DNA of 33,412 bases from Caulobacteraceae bacterium (GTDB taxonomy: Bacteria; Pseudomonadota; Alphaproteobacteria; Caulobacterales; Caulobacteraceae), in contig DAIDGR010000034.1 in NCBI GenBank assembly GCA_027452265.1, forward strand, positions 1 through 33,412, written 5' to 3'. The notes beneath the pieces were generated by a model, which saw only the letters and a list, made by a program, of their open reading frames with translations, was not told the DNA's origin and ran no database searches. This document shows, piece by piece, positions 18,802 through 28,383 of the stretch; positions within the stretch are counted from its first letter, which is position 1; every line of letters begins with the position of its first letter. The translations under genes and the position numbers were made by a program.

Positions 18802-18841
18802 CCGCTTGGTCCTGAGACGCGGAGCCGCTTTCTGAGACGCG
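18802..18841 (+). promoter_or_regulatory. Direct repeat upstream of tpsA
   Basis: CTGAGACGCG occurs at 18812-18821 and again at 18832-18841, exactly 20 bases apart. Each copy is preceded by CCGCTT (18802-18807 and 18825-18830). Direct repeats two helical turns apart are the usual target form of AraC-family regulators, and such a gene ends just upstream. Confidence 0.45.
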
Positions 18842-18907
18842 CGACCGCGCGCGGGCGCCTCAGGGTCGGTTAGCCAAGGCCCAACGCTCGAGTGGCGGGG
18901 GCGAGGC

Positions 18908-21900
18908 ATGAACAGGCTGAACCAGCACCCTTTGACGCGGCGCCGCTGGCTGCTAGCGCTGACGACGATCCTCTCGGGAAGCGCGGTGCACGCCGCCGTC
19001 CTGCCCCGGGGCGCATCGGTTGTCGGCGGACTTGCCAGCATCGTCGCAAATGGGCCGGGTCTTACCGTCAACCAGACGAGCCAACGGGCCATCATCGACT
19101 GGAACAGCTTTTCGGTCGGTCCCGGCGCCTGGGTGCGTTTTGTCCAGCCCGGCGCCACGAGCGCCATCCTGAACCGCGTGACGGGCGGAAATCCGAGCCA
19201 GATCTACGGGGCCATCCAGGCGAATGGGCAGGTCTTCGTGATCAATCCCAACGGGGTCGTGGTGGGCCCCACCGGGGTGATCCAGGCGGGCGCCTTCGTG
19301 GCCTCGACCTTGAACGTCACCGATCCGGCCTTCATGTCCGGCGGGCCGATCGCCTTCGTCGGCGGTTCGGCGGCGGCGGTCCAGAACTTCGGCTTCATCA
19401 CGGCGGCCGATGGCGACACCGTGCTGATCGGGCGCAAGGTCGATAATGCCGGCACGCTCCAGGCGAGCCAGGGCGCCGTGGCGCTGGCGGCGGGGTCGGA
19501 GATTCTCCTGCAGCCGTCGAGCGACCAGCGGCTGGTGGTCCAGGCCGGTCTTCCAACGGGAGGAACCGGGGCGGACAATTCCGGCGCCATCAAAGCCGCC
19601 CAGGCGGAACTCATCGCCGCCGGCGGCAACGCCTACGCCCTGGCGGTCAATGCGGCGGGAACCATCCAGGCCGTGGGAGTCGCCCATGTGAACGGGCGCG
19701 TGGTGCTCACGGCCGCCGGGGGCGATGTTCAGGTCTCCGGTTCCGTCAGCGCCCAGAACGCGGATGGCTCAGGCGGCCAGATCGAGGTGGGAGGCGGATC
19801 GCGAGGTCAGGACCCGGGGGTCGTCGACGCCGCCAACGCCACGATCACCGCGTCCGGGCGTCTGGACGCCAGCGCCTCGGGCCCCGTGGGCGATGGGGGC
19901 CAGATCACCGTCTGGTCCAACGGGAAGACGGTCTTCGCCGGCCAGATCGACGCCAAGGGCGGCGCTTCGGCGGGCCAGGGCGGGGCGGTCGAGGTCTCCG
20001 GCGGCTGGGAGTCGATTACCGGCAAGGTCGACACCCTAGCGCCGCACGGGGCCACCGGCTCGCTGCTGCTGGATCCGGACTCGGCGATCATCGACACGAA
20101 TCCGACGACCCTGGCCGGGGGCGTCAGCGGCATCGTGTCGGGCGCCACCACCACCTATTCGGCGTCGGCGATCGAGGCGCTCCTCGCCGGAACTGACGTC
20201 ACCATCCAGACCAATGCCGCGATCTCAGGCGGTACCGGCGACATCACCCTCGAAGACACCAGCGGCCGGAATACGGCGTTCGCCCTGAGCAACTTCACCG
20301 GCAATCTGCTGATCGAGGCGGCGAACAATCTGGATATCAAGGTTCCCGTCAGCGTCAGCGCAACCACGCCGGCCTCGACGCCCTACAATCAGACCACCGG
20401 CACGGTCACCTTCCAGGCCGGACAGACGATTACCGTCAGCGCCCCCCTCACGCTCAACGCCATCGCGGTGGGGGTGAACGGCGGAAGCAGCGCCGCCACG
20501 ACCCTCGGCGCGGTCAGCTTCCTGGCGACCCAAGGGGCGATCAACTTTACCGCCACGGCCCCGATCACCCTGACCGCCGTCGCCCAAGGCGGCGCGGCGA
20601 CCCTCACCGGCTCGGGCATCAGCGTCAACGCCAATGCCGGCGGGGACGCCAACGTCACGCTCAATGGCCTCACCCTTCAAGCCGGCGACGGCCTGATGAT
20701 CGCGGCGCCCGTCCAGATGTCCCTTATCGCCCAGGGCGGCGGCTCGGCGTCCGGCTACCACACGAACGCCGTCAATGGCGGTGCGGCCTCGATTGCGCCG
20801 GGCCTGTTCAGCTTTGCCGCCGGGGCCGGCGCCCTCACCCTCACGGCGCCTGTGACGGTCAGCGAATCGGCCACCGGGGGCGCCGGGGCGGATGTCTCCA
20901 ACGATGGGTACGCCAATGTGGGTCCCGGGGGCGCGGCGCGTATCGGTCCCTGGCCTGCGTCCGCTCCCTGGTCGAGCTCCAGCATCCCCTGGAGCCCCGG
21001 CCTCGCGTTCAGCGGCGCCAGCATCGATCTGGGGTCGGGCGTCGTCGGGCCGGCTGGGAGCGTCACCGCCTCGGCCATCGCGAACGGCGGAACGGGTGGG
21101 GCCTCCGGCTATGACGACACGCTGAGCACCGTCGCGGGCGGTCCGGGCGGCGCGGCGACCGTCTACGCGCCGGGCATCAACTTCGACAGCCTGGGGGCGT
21201 TCAGTCTGGGCGCGACGGACCTCCTCAAGAGCGGCGTCACCGCCAACTCAGGCGCGTATGGCAGCGCCTATAACGGAACACAGGCGCCCGGCGGCGGCGC
21301 CAGCGCGGTGGCCGGCGATATCGACATCACCGCCGCCTCGGCCGCTCTTGCGGGGACGGTCCGCCTGACGGCGGCGGCAAGCGACGCCGGCGGGGTCGAC
21401 GCCACGGGGATCGTGAACGTTGGCGCGCTCAAACTCACCGCCAATGCCGGCGCTGTCACCCTGGATGGCTCCATCAGCAGCAGCGCCACGATGGACGGGG
21501 CCCTGATCGGCGACGTCCCCTCCCCGTTTGGCGACTTCATCTTCAGCGGCGGCGACCTCGTCATCACCGCCACGGGCGACATTCTCTCCAACATATCCCA
21601 GAGCCTCGCCGCCTTCGCGGGCGTCGCCCCCAGCACCGGCGCGGCAAGCCTGAGCGGATTGGCCGCCATCACCCTGGCCGCGGGGGACAGCGTTCTCATG
21701 CCAGGCGCCACCTTCGCGCTCCCTTTGCAGACGGACCCGGGCCGCACGGGCCTTGTGATCGCCGCCGACACGGCGGGCACGGCGGGGCAGGTCGGCGGCG
21801 TGACCGGGGCCCTCGACCTCTATGGCGCGACCTTGCCGCCCATCTTGAGCCTCACCACGCCGAACGGGCCGAACGTCTCGATCTGGGGCGTGGACGGCGC

Positions 21901-24900
21901 TCTGATGAATCTGGGCGAAGCTTACGCGGCGACGCCGGGCGCCGCCTATTTCGGGAACGCCCATTATCTCCCCGGCGACGTGGCGGCGGGGGTGCATTGT
22001 CAATCTGTGTCCTGCGGCGCCCCGGTCCTCACCATTACCGCCAACAGCGTCGAGACGACCTATGGCGCGGCGATCCCGGCCTTCACCGCCGCCTACAGCG
22101 GCCTGGCCTATGGCGACGGCGGCGCGGGAAGCGCCAACGACAACATCACGGCGCCGCAGTTCTCGACGCGCTACGTGCTGACCGGCTCCCAGATCACGCC
22201 CAATGTCGGAACCTACGCCATCACGCCTGTCCCTGGCGCGGCGCCCGGCTACTATAGCCGGGTGAACGCGGTCGCGGGCAGCCTCACCATCACGGCCGCC
22301 CCTCTGACCATCGCCGCCGATAACGCCGTCATGACCTATGGCGGCGCCGCGCCGGTGCTTGGCGACGCGATCACCGGCCTGGTGAACGGCGATACGGCCA
22401 GCGCGCTTGGGACCCTGGTCCTGGCCAACCTCCAGGCCGCCACCTCCAATGCCGGGACCTATACCGGCGCGATCACGGTCTCCGGCGCCGCCGATTCCAA
22501 CTATGCGATCACCTATGCGCCGGGAAGTCTGACCATCAATCCCGCACCCCTGCTGATCACCGCCGCCAACGCCGTCATGACCTATGGCGGCGCCCTTCCC
22601 GCCTTCGCGACGACCTTTGGGACTGTCGTGAACGGAGTCATCGAGGACGGCCTCGTCAACGGCGACACCCCGGCGTCCATCGCCAGTCTCACGATCGCCA
22701 CAACCGCCGGGACGCACCCGAACGCGGGAACCTATGTCCTGACCCCATCCGGTGGGCGCGATCCCAACTACACGATCAGCTATGCCCCCGGCGCCCTGAC
22801 GGTGGATCCGGCGCCGCTGACCATCGGCGCCTCGGCGATTGAGGATTTCGGGCGGGGGTCGCCGACCTATACGGCGACCTATTCGGGCCTGGTCAACGGC
22901 GACGCCGCCAGCGTCCTTGGCCCGCTCACCTATAGCAGCTCCGTCCCCCTGACCTCACCCGTGGGGTCCTATCCCGGCGCCATTGTCGCCGCCGGAGCGC
23001 GGGATCCCAACTATGCGATCACCTATGTCGCCGGCCCGCTGACAATCAATCCGTTCGGCACGCTCACGGTCACCGCCAACAGCTTCACCATCGACTATGG
23101 CGCGGCCCTGCCGAACTTCACCGCCAGCTATGCCGGCCTCAAGCCCGGGGACACGAGCGCCGTGGTGACCGGGCTGAAATTCAGCACGACCGCCACCCTC
23201 GGCGCCAATGTCGGGACCTATCAGATCAGGCCCTATGGGGCCTCGGCGCCCAGCTATTACACCCTGGTCTATGCCGACGGGGTGCTCACCATCGCTCCGG
23301 CGCCGGTGACCGTCACGGCCGCGAACGCCTCCATCGTCTATGGCGCCGCCGCCATGCCCCTCCTCGGGGTGAGCGTCAGCGGGCTGGTCGGCAACGACGC
23401 CGCCGCCCAGGTCGTCTCGGCCGCCCCGACGACGACGGCCCGGCTTGGCTCCAATGCCGGGACCTACGCCATCGCGCCCAACGCCACCCTGCTCAATCCG
23501 AACTACACCCTGATTCAGGTCGACGGCGTCTTCACCATCACTCCGGCGCCCCTGACCATCACCGTGGCCGATGCGTCCATGACCTATGGCGGGGCCACGC
23601 CCATCTTCGGGGCCGCGTTCAGCGGCCTGGTCAATGGCGACACCCCGGCGGCCCTCCTGGGCCTGAGCTTCATCTCGCAGGGCGGCTCGTCGTCCAACGC
23701 CGGCCGCTACCCGATCCTGGTCTCGGGCGGGACCGATCCAAACTATGTCATCACCGACATTCCGGGCATCCTGGTGATCAATCCCGCGCCCCTGCTCGTG
23801 ACGGCCCCCACCCTGGCAACGACCTTCGGCGCGGCCATACCCACCCTCACCGACCTGGTGAGCGGCCTCGTCAACGGGGACACGGCGGCGACCGTGCTCG
23901 CCCTGGCGCCAAGCACCAGCGCCACCTCCGTCAGTGACGTGGGAACCTATCCCACGGACCCGGGCGCGCGCCTGCTGAGCGCCAATTACAGCCTGACGAC
24001 GAAGGGTGGGGCCCTGACGATCAACCCGGCCACCCTCACCCTGAGCCTGGTCGCGGCCGACGTGACGCGGGGGGACACGCCACAGGCCTGTCTGAGCGGA
24101 TGCGACGGGGGCGAGGCGCCGGGCGCAACCCTCAACGGGACCAGCGTCTATGCCAGCCAGTATCAAGACCCCGCGACCCAGGACACCCTGGTCTGGACCG
24201 CGAGCGGGTTTACCGGCGGCGATGCGGCCTTTTCCGGCGCGCCGACCCTCAAGGGCGACGGCGTCACCGGCGCCTACAGCTTCACCCAGGGAAGCTTCAC
24301 CGTTTCGAAGAACTATCTGGTCAAGCTGATCCAGCCGACCGGGACCGCGTGGCTGAACGTCGCGGCCCCTCCCCTGATCGTCAGCACAGGGACGATCTAC
24401 GTCTACGCCCAGAACCCCTTGCAGCCGCCGCCCTACACCTTCACCGGCCTGCGCGGATCGGACGCCAGCCTGGATGGCCAGGACCTCTCGAACACCCAGT
24501 TCAGCTACACGACCGACGCCCAGCTCGGGAACACCTCGGGCGGAACCTATCAGGTCACCCCGTCGGGCCCGTCGCTCTACTATCCCGTCCCTGGCGACCC
24601 GTATGGCCCATACAGCGTCACCTACACGCCAGGCGACGTCGTCGTGCTTCCGACGGTCACCCCGGCGGTGACCACCCCCTCGACGACCCTGCCCACGTCC
24701 ACCGGACCCAGGGTTCTGACCCGCAGCGTGACGCAAGGGTTCCTTGTCACAACCATCGGCTCTGTCCCCCAGGGGCTCGCCATCGTCGGGGTTTCAAACG
24801 CGTTCGGCATCCCGGTCGCCTTCGGTCTGCAGATCGACACCATCGTCGGCATGTATCTGGCCTCGCAGAACGCTCCGCATGACCAGCGCGCGATCAACAA

Positions 24901-25678
24901 CTGGATCTCGGCCAATCAGGGCTCGGCGACAGCGACCGGCGATATCGAGCCGTTTCTGATCCAATACCTGCAGGATGTGGAATCCTACGCCACGGCGACC
25001 CCGAGCCAGCAGGCGACCATCGTCAGCGCCCTGGGCCACGTCCCCAGCCCAAGCGACTACAGGCTCGACACCGCGATCTGCACGGACCTGCAGGCCGCCC
25101 GGACCCAGGCGGCGCAGAAGGCCAATGCGGACTACCAGACCTGGCTCAACCAGCAGTCCTCCATGGCCGCCAGCAATCACACGATGAGCACCCTGTTTGG
25201 TCAGTTGGTCTCGCCGCCGCCTTCGATCCTCGCCGAGGCCCAGGCCGGCATCTCCGTTCCCGCCAACGCCAGCGCGTCGGCCGTGGCCTCTGTGGCGGCG
25301 GGCGCGGCCGCTGGGGGCATCACCGCCGGCGTGCTCTCCTCCGGGAGCAGCGCCGCAATCAGGGCCGTTTCGTTTGGCCTGGCGCGCGCCGTCGCGAACG
25401 GCGGCGATGTCGCCGCGGACGTCATCGCCGGCGCCTCCTCGGGCCCCCTGATCATCGCCACCGCCGCCGCGGCGATCGCGATCCAGGGCATCGTCGCGGT
25501 GGTCAACGCCGCGGAGTTCCCCGGCAAGCTCGCGGCCGCCACCGCGCAGGCCGAGTCCTATCAGAGCATTACCCAGCTCATGGCCGGCGCGACGGGTCAG
25601 GCCGGGCTCGCCACGGATCTGGCCGGCATCCTGACCGCCGGTCTTCCCGGCGGCGGCGACAGCGCAACGGGCGGATAA
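18908..25678 (+). CDS. Two-partner secretion exoprotein (TpsA) with MBG repeats
   Basis: A 2256-residue secreted or surface protein from ATG 18908, preceded by GGGGGCGAGG. Residues 1-29 are a signal peptide (LTRRRWLLALTTILSGSAVHA). Residues about 30-270 are the TPS/haemagglutination-activity domain: the IDWNSFSVG motif, ILNRVTGGNPSQIYGAIQANGQVFVINPNGVVVG, and AGAFVASTLNV. A long Gly/Ala/Thr-rich beta-helical section runs to about residue 1030. Eight MBG domains of about 81 residues follow (1041-1709), then a divergent block to about 1925 and a Thr/Pro linker. The last 330 residues (from about 1930) differ: an amphipathic part, then long Ala/Gly-rich hydrophobic stretches. Only five Cys were found. 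The transporter gene follows immediately. The role is probably adhesion or biofilm; an effector activity for the C-terminus is possible but unproven. Confidence 0.9.
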   Translation: MNRLNQHPLTRRRWLLALTTILSGSAVHAAVLPRGASVVGGLASIVANGPGLTVNQTSQRAIIDWNSFSVGPGAWVRFVQPGATSAILNRVTGGNPSQIYGAIQANGQVFVINPNGVVVGPTGVIQAGAFVASTLNVTDPAFMSGGPIAFVGGSAAAVQNFGFITAADGDTVLIGRKVDNAGTLQASQGAVALAAGSEILLQPSSDQRLVVQAGLPTGGTGADNSGAIKAAQAELIAAGGNAYALAVNAAGTIQAVGVAHVNGRVVLTAAGGDVQVSGSVSAQNADGSGGQIEVGGGSRGQDPGVVDAANATITASGRLDASASGPVGDGGQITVWSNGKTVFAGQIDAKGGASAGQGGAVEVSGGWESITGKVDTLAPHGATGSLLLDPDSAIIDTNPTTLAGGVSGIVSGATTTYSASAIEALLAGTDVTIQTNAAISGGTGDITLEDTSGRNTAFALSNFTGNLLIEAANNLDIKVPVSVSATTPASTPYNQTTGTVTFQAGQTITVSAPLTLNAIAVGVNGGSSAATTLGAVSFLATQGAINFTATAPITLTAVAQGGAATLTGSGISVNANAGGDANVTLNGLTLQAGDGLMIAAPVQMSLIAQGGGSASGYHTNAVNGGAASIAPGLFSFAAGAGALTLTAPVTVSESATGGAGADVSNDGYANVGPGGAARIGPWPASAPWSSSSIPWSPGLAFSGASIDLGSGVVGPAGSVTASAIANGGTGGASGYDDTLSTVAGGPGGAATVYAPGINFDSLGAFSLGATDLLKSGVTANSGAYGSAYNGTQAPGGGASAVAGDIDITAASAALAGTVRLTAAASDAGGVDATGIVNVGALKLTANAGAVTLDGSISSSATMDGALIGDVPSPFGDFIFSGGDLVITATGDILSNISQSLAAFAGVAPSTGAASLSGLAAITLAAGDSVLMPGATFALPLQTDPGRTGLVIAADTAGTAGQVGGVTGALDLYGATLPPILSLTTPNGPNVSIWGVDGALMNLGEAYAATPGAAYFGNAHYLPGDVAAGVHCQSVSCGAPVLTITANSVETTYGAAIPAFTAAYSGLAYGDGGAGSANDNITAPQFSTRYVLTGSQITPNVGTYAITPVPGAAPGYYSRVNAVAGSLTITAAPLTIAADNAVMTYGGAAPVLGDAITGLVNGDTASALGTLVLANLQAATSNAGTYTGAITVSGAADSNYAITYAPGSLTINPAPLLITAANAVMTYGGALPAFATTFGTVVNGVIEDGLVNGDTPASIASLTIATTAGTHPNAGTYVLTPSGGRDPNYTISYAPGALTVDPAPLTIGASAIEDFGRGSPTYTATYSGLVNGDAASVLGPLTYSSSVPLTSPVGSYPGAIVAAGARDPNYAITYVAGPLTINPFGTLTVTANSFTIDYGAALPNFTASYAGLKPGDTSAVVTGLKFSTTATLGANVGTYQIRPYGASAPSYYTLVYADGVLTIAPAPVTVTAANASIVYGAAAMPLLGVSVSGLVGNDAAAQVVSAAPTTTARLGSNAGTYAIAPNATLLNPNYTLIQVDGVFTITPAPLTITVADASMTYGGATPIFGAAFSGLVNGDTPAALLGLSFISQGGSSSNAGRYPILVSGGTDPNYVITDIPGILVINPAPLLVTAPTLATTFGAAIPTLTDLVSGLVNGDTAATVLALAPSTSATSVSDVGTYPTDPGARLLSANYSLTTKGGALTINPATLTLSLVAADVTRGDTPQACLSGCDGGEAPGATLNGTSVYASQYQDPATQDTLVWTASGFTGGDAAFSGAPTLKGDGVTGAYSFTQGSFTVSKNYLVKLIQPTGTAWLNVAAPPLIVSTGTIYVYAQNPLQPPPYTFTGLRGSDASLDGQDLSNTQFSYTTDAQLGNTSGGTYQVTPSGPSLYYPVPGDPYGPYSVTYTPGDVVVLPTVTPAVTTPSTTLPTSTGPRVLTRSVTQGFLVTTIGSVPQGLAIVGVSNAFGIPVAFGLQIDTIVGMYLASQNAPHDQRAINNWISANQGSATATGDIEPFLIQYLQDVESYATATPSQQATIVSALGHVPSPSDYRLDTAICTDLQAARTQAAQKANADYQTWLNQQSSMAASNHTMSTLFGQLVSPPPSILAEAQAGISVPANASASAVASVAAGAAAGGITAGVLSSGSSAAIRAVSFGLARAVANGGDVAADVIAGASSGPLIIATAAAAIAIQGIVAVVNAAEFPGKLAAATAQAESYQSITQLMAGATGQAGLATDLAGILTAGLPGGGDSATGG
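22028..24034 (+). repeat. Eight tandem MBG-domain repeats within tpsA
   Basis: Units begin at about 22028, 22304, 22550, 22817, 23063, 23306, 23552 and 23792. Most are 240-246 bases; two are 267-276. Each encodes L(T/L)ITAxxxxxxYGxxxP, then SGLVNGDT, then NAGTY and DPNYxIxYxxGxLTI, as in MBG domains of bacterial adhesins. The divergence between units indicates an old array, not recent slippage. Confidence 0.88.
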
Positions 25679-25697
25679 GATGAGAGGGGCACGGGTC

Positions 25698-27410
25698 ATG
25701 AAAGCCGCCAAGGGAGGCGCGCAGGGGCGGCTCGCCGCTCTGCTGATCGCCGCCGTCACCACCGGCGCGGCCACGGCGCCGGTCTGCGGATGGGCCAAGA
25801 CGGCGGCGCGGCCCGAGCCTTCCGCGATGGTCCCGTCCGCGAGCGCTCGGGGCCCTGGCCGGCTGCGCGGGATCATCGTGACGACGGATGTCGCAGCCCC
25901 CCGCGCCGGCGCCCTGGGCGAGGGCGTGAATCTTGCCCGGGCTCACCTCGACCGTCGCGCCCAGGCGGCGGTGCGCGACGCGCTCGCGCCCCTGATCGGC
26001 CAACCGCTCAATGACAAGATGCTGATCGAGGTCCGGACCGAGATCGAGGTGGCCCTGGCGCGCTCAGGCAGCCGGTTCGTGCGGGCCGTCATCCCGGTTC
26101 AGGACGTCACCGATGGCGCGATCCGGGTGGTTTTGCTCAAGGGCCGGCTGGGCAGGCTGACCGTCACCGGGGCCAAGGCGTTCAGCGCCGCCAGCTATCG
26201 CGATCAGATCCGGGTCAAGCCTGGCCAGGCCATCGATGCGGGGCGCCTGGACGCGGACATCGACTGGATCAATCGCAATCCCTTCCGTCACGCCCAGATC
26301 GTCGCCAAGGCCGGCGACCAGACCGGCGATGTCGACCTCGACCTTGAGGCCACGGATCAGCCCCCCCTTCGCGTGTTCTCGAGCTTCGACAACTCCGGCA
26401 CGCGCACGACCGACTACAATCACTGGAACGCCGGGGTCACCTTTGGCGATCTCCTCAACCAGGGGATCCAGGCCACCTATCAGCACGCCGAAGCCACGGA
26501 CTTCCGGAGCTTCAGCTCCAACTCGGGCAGCGTCACCCTCGATCTGCCATGGCGCAACCTTCTGACGGTCAGCGCCACCGAGGCCTCCCTGGTCAGCAAC
26601 CTGCCGGCGCCCCTGAACCAGACCGGCTATTCGAGCCAGATCAGCGCACGCTACCAGATCCCGATCTCGAACCTCGGGCCCTTGAGCAATCAGATGCTGA
26701 GCTTGGGCTTCGACTACAAAAACACCAACAACAATCTGCTCTTTTCTCAAACCCCGATCTTCGGCGATGTCACCGAGATCGGCGAATGGTCGCTGAGCTA
26801 TTCGGGGACTGAGGCGGATCGGATCGGCGCCACGACGTTCGGCGGCTCGGTCTTCTACAGCCCCGGCCACATGTTCGCCCGCGACACCAATTCGGCGTTT
26901 GGCGGCCAGAGAACCGGCGCGCAGGCGCGGTTCGCCTATGTGAACCTGCAAGTCACCCGGACGACGGAGCTGCCCTGGAAAATGTCCCTGGTGGACAGCC
27001 TCGTGGGACAGGCCTCGAGCGGGAACCTGCTCGGAACCGAGGAGCTAGCCATGGGCGGAGCCGGCGCGGTGCGCGGCTATGACCCCGACCAGGTTTTCGC
27101 GGACGAGGGCCTGATCTCCCGCAACGAGCTTCGCGCGCCGCCGATGCATCTGCTGACGCATTTGGGATCGCAGATCGCGGACCAGATTCAGCCCTTCATC
27201 TTCGGAGACCTGGGCGAGGGCTATATCCACTCGCCTCTGCCCGGCGAAAAGGCTCGGCTTCACCTCGCCAGCTCGGGGGTCGGGCTCTACTACACGCTGG
27301 GCAGGCGCTTCTCCCTGGCCTTCGACTACGGGTGGCAGCTCCACGACCCGGGTCTGGGTCCACGGGCGCGTACCGGCCGAACCGACATCACCGCCGGGCT
27401 CTCCTGGTAG
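25698..27410 (+). CDS. TpsB outer-membrane transporter (ShlB/FhaC/HecB family)
   Basis: A 570-residue Omp85-superfamily protein that exports the adjacent TpsA. ATG 25698 is favoured over ATG 25680 because GAGAGGGG lies 8 bases before it and it begins a clean signal peptide (MKAAKGGAQGRLAALLIAAV). A POTRA pair covers about 60-215: LNDKMLIEVRTEIEVAL, GAIRVVLLKGRLGRLTVTGAKAFS, and INRNPFRHAQIVAKAG, a FhaC-type second-POTRA signature. The 16-strand barrel then runs to the terminal Trp (AGLSW). The channel-tip motif is VRGYDPDQVFADEG, and FIFGDLGEGY is the second conserved barrel motif. The gene follows tpsA with at most 19 bases between, so the two are one operon. Confidence 0.93.
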   Translation: MKAAKGGAQGRLAALLIAAVTTGAATAPVCGWAKTAARPEPSAMVPSASARGPGRLRGIIVTTDVAAPRAGALGEGVNLARAHLDRRAQAAVRDALAPLIGQPLNDKMLIEVRTEIEVALARSGSRFVRAVIPVQDVTDGAIRVVLLKGRLGRLTVTGAKAFSAASYRDQIRVKPGQAIDAGRLDADIDWINRNPFRHAQIVAKAGDQTGDVDLDLEATDQPPLRVFSSFDNSGTRTTDYNHWNAGVTFGDLLNQGIQATYQHAEATDFRSFSSNSGSVTLDLPWRNLLTVSATEASLVSNLPAPLNQTGYSSQISARYQIPISNLGPLSNQMLSLGFDYKNTNNNLLFSQTPIFGDVTEIGEWSLSYSGTEADRIGATTFGGSVFYSPGHMFARDTNSAFGGQRTGAQARFAYVNLQVTRTTELPWKMSLVDSLVGQASSGNLLGTEELAMGGAGAVRGYDPDQVFADEGLISRNELRAPPMHLLTHLGSQIADQIQPFIFGDLGEGYIHSPLPGEKARLHLASSGVGLYYTLGRRFSLAFDYGWQLHDPGLGPRARTGRTDITAGLSW

Positions 27411-27434
27411 GACGCTCACCGCGGAGGCGCCGAC

Positions 27435-27447
27435 CCCCATCCTGGGG
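27435..27447. terminator. Small inverted repeat between convergent tpsB and lysR
   Basis: CCCCA (27435-27439) and TGGGG (27443-27447) pair around three bases in the 52-base gap between the two stop codons. It has no T-tract and a short stem, so it is a weak terminator candidate. Confidence 0.2.
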
Positions 27448-27462
27448 ACTTGGGGCCGCCGC

Positions 27463-28335
27463 TCAGCCCGGCAGAAGCTCGCTCAGCAGGCGATTGGGAA
27501 ACCGCCGCTTCTGCACGATGGCGTAGAACGTTTCCGTCACCTCGGCGATCCGGCAGTGCTCCACCAGGACGCCTGACTCGAGCTCGTCGCGGACGACGAT
27601 GGGGGGTACCAGGGTCACGCCCTCCCGCTCGCGGGCCAGCAGGCGCAGCATCGCCATGTCGTCGACTTCGGCCAGGATGGTCGGCCGGATGCCGGCCCGC
27701 TCAAGGACCCGGTCGAACGCGACGCGGATATCGCTGTCCAGGCTGGGCAACAGGATCGGCTCCGAACGCAGATCGTCGGGAAATCTGAACCCGCGCCCTT
27801 CGGGACGCGGATGCCCCACAAGGCTCACCGGCTGTTCGTTGAGCAGGTGATTGCGCAGGGACGAGCGGGCGTCGCGGGGCGCGGCGCTGTTGGCCAGGAC
27901 GACGTCGATGGCGTGCGCCTCGAGCTGGGCGAGCAGATCGCGGATATTGCCCGAACGGATGATCAATTCGACGTCCGGTCGGCCCACCAGGGGCCGGAGG
28001 AACTCGAGCTGAAAATTGCGGGACAGGGTCGTCAGGGCGCCGACACGGAGCACGTGGCGCGCGGCCCGGGGCTGCCCTCGCAAGGTGCTGATCAGCTCAT
28101 CCCCGGCCTTGAACACCGTGTCCGCATAGTCGAGGGCGATCTGTCCGGCCTCGGTCAGCATCAGCTTTCGCCCGACCCGATCGAACAGCGGGTGGCCCAT
28201 CTGATGTTCAAGCTTCTGAATCTGCACAGAAAGCGCCGACTGCGACAGGTTCATGCGCTCGGCCGCCCGGGTGAGGCTACCCTCGTGCGCGACCGCCCAG
28301 AAATAGCGCAGATGGTTGTAGTTCAGGTCTCTCAT
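27463..28335 (-). CDS. LysR-family regulator, NhaR-like
   Basis: A 290-residue transcription factor. The winged helix-turn-helix covers residues 5-64 and starts LNYNHLRYFWAVAHEGSLTRAAERMNLSQSALSVQIQKLE, the NhaR-type variant of the LysR head. The effector domain (about 90-290) has VLRVGALTTLSRNFQLEFLRPL and ILLPSLDSDIRVAFDRVLERAGIRP. NhaR of enterobacteria activates a sodium/proton antiporter in response to Na+; whether this one senses sodium is unknown. It is divergent from dabB across 95 AT-rich bases, so it most likely controls the dabBA operon and itself. ATG 28335 has no clear ribosome site, and an in-frame TGA lies three codons upstream. Confidence 0.9.
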   Translation of the reverse strand: MRDLNYNHLRYFWAVAHEGSLTRAAERMNLSQSALSVQIQKLEHQMGHPLFDRVGRKLMLTEAGQIALDYADTVFKAGDELISTLRGQPRAARHVLRVGALTTLSRNFQLEFLRPLVGRPDVELIIRSGNIRDLLAQLEAHAIDVVLANSAAPRDARSSLRNHLLNEQPVSLVGHPRPEGRGFRFPDDLRSEPILLPSLDSDIRVAFDRVLERAGIRPTILAEVDDMAMLRLLAREREGVTLVPPIVVRDELESGVLVEHCRIAEVTETFYAIVQKRRFPNRLLSELLPG

Positions 28336-28340
28336 ATCGT

Positions 28341-28383
28341 TTCATAAAAGCGAACTAATTCTCCATGACAATGAATTTTTGTC
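28341..28383. promoter_or_regulatory. Candidate LysR operator between lysR and dabB
   Basis: GACAA (28367-28371) and TTGTC (28379-28383) form a dyad with a 7-base AT-rich centre. TTCAT (28341-28345) and ATGAA (28371-28375) form a second, wider inverted pair. The whole gap is unusually AT-rich for this window. Interrupted dyads in a divergent gap are the usual LysR target form. Confidence 0.4.

Noticed and set aside
22028-24034. Regular repeats that might suggest a CRISPR or satellite array
   Set aside because: The roughly 243-base period is in frame, divergent and encodes MBG protein domains.
21248-24736. Long minus-strand frames (489 and 593 residues) opposite the TpsA gene
   Set aside because: They mirror the repeats of the MBG array and are Gly/Arg/Asp-rich without domains.
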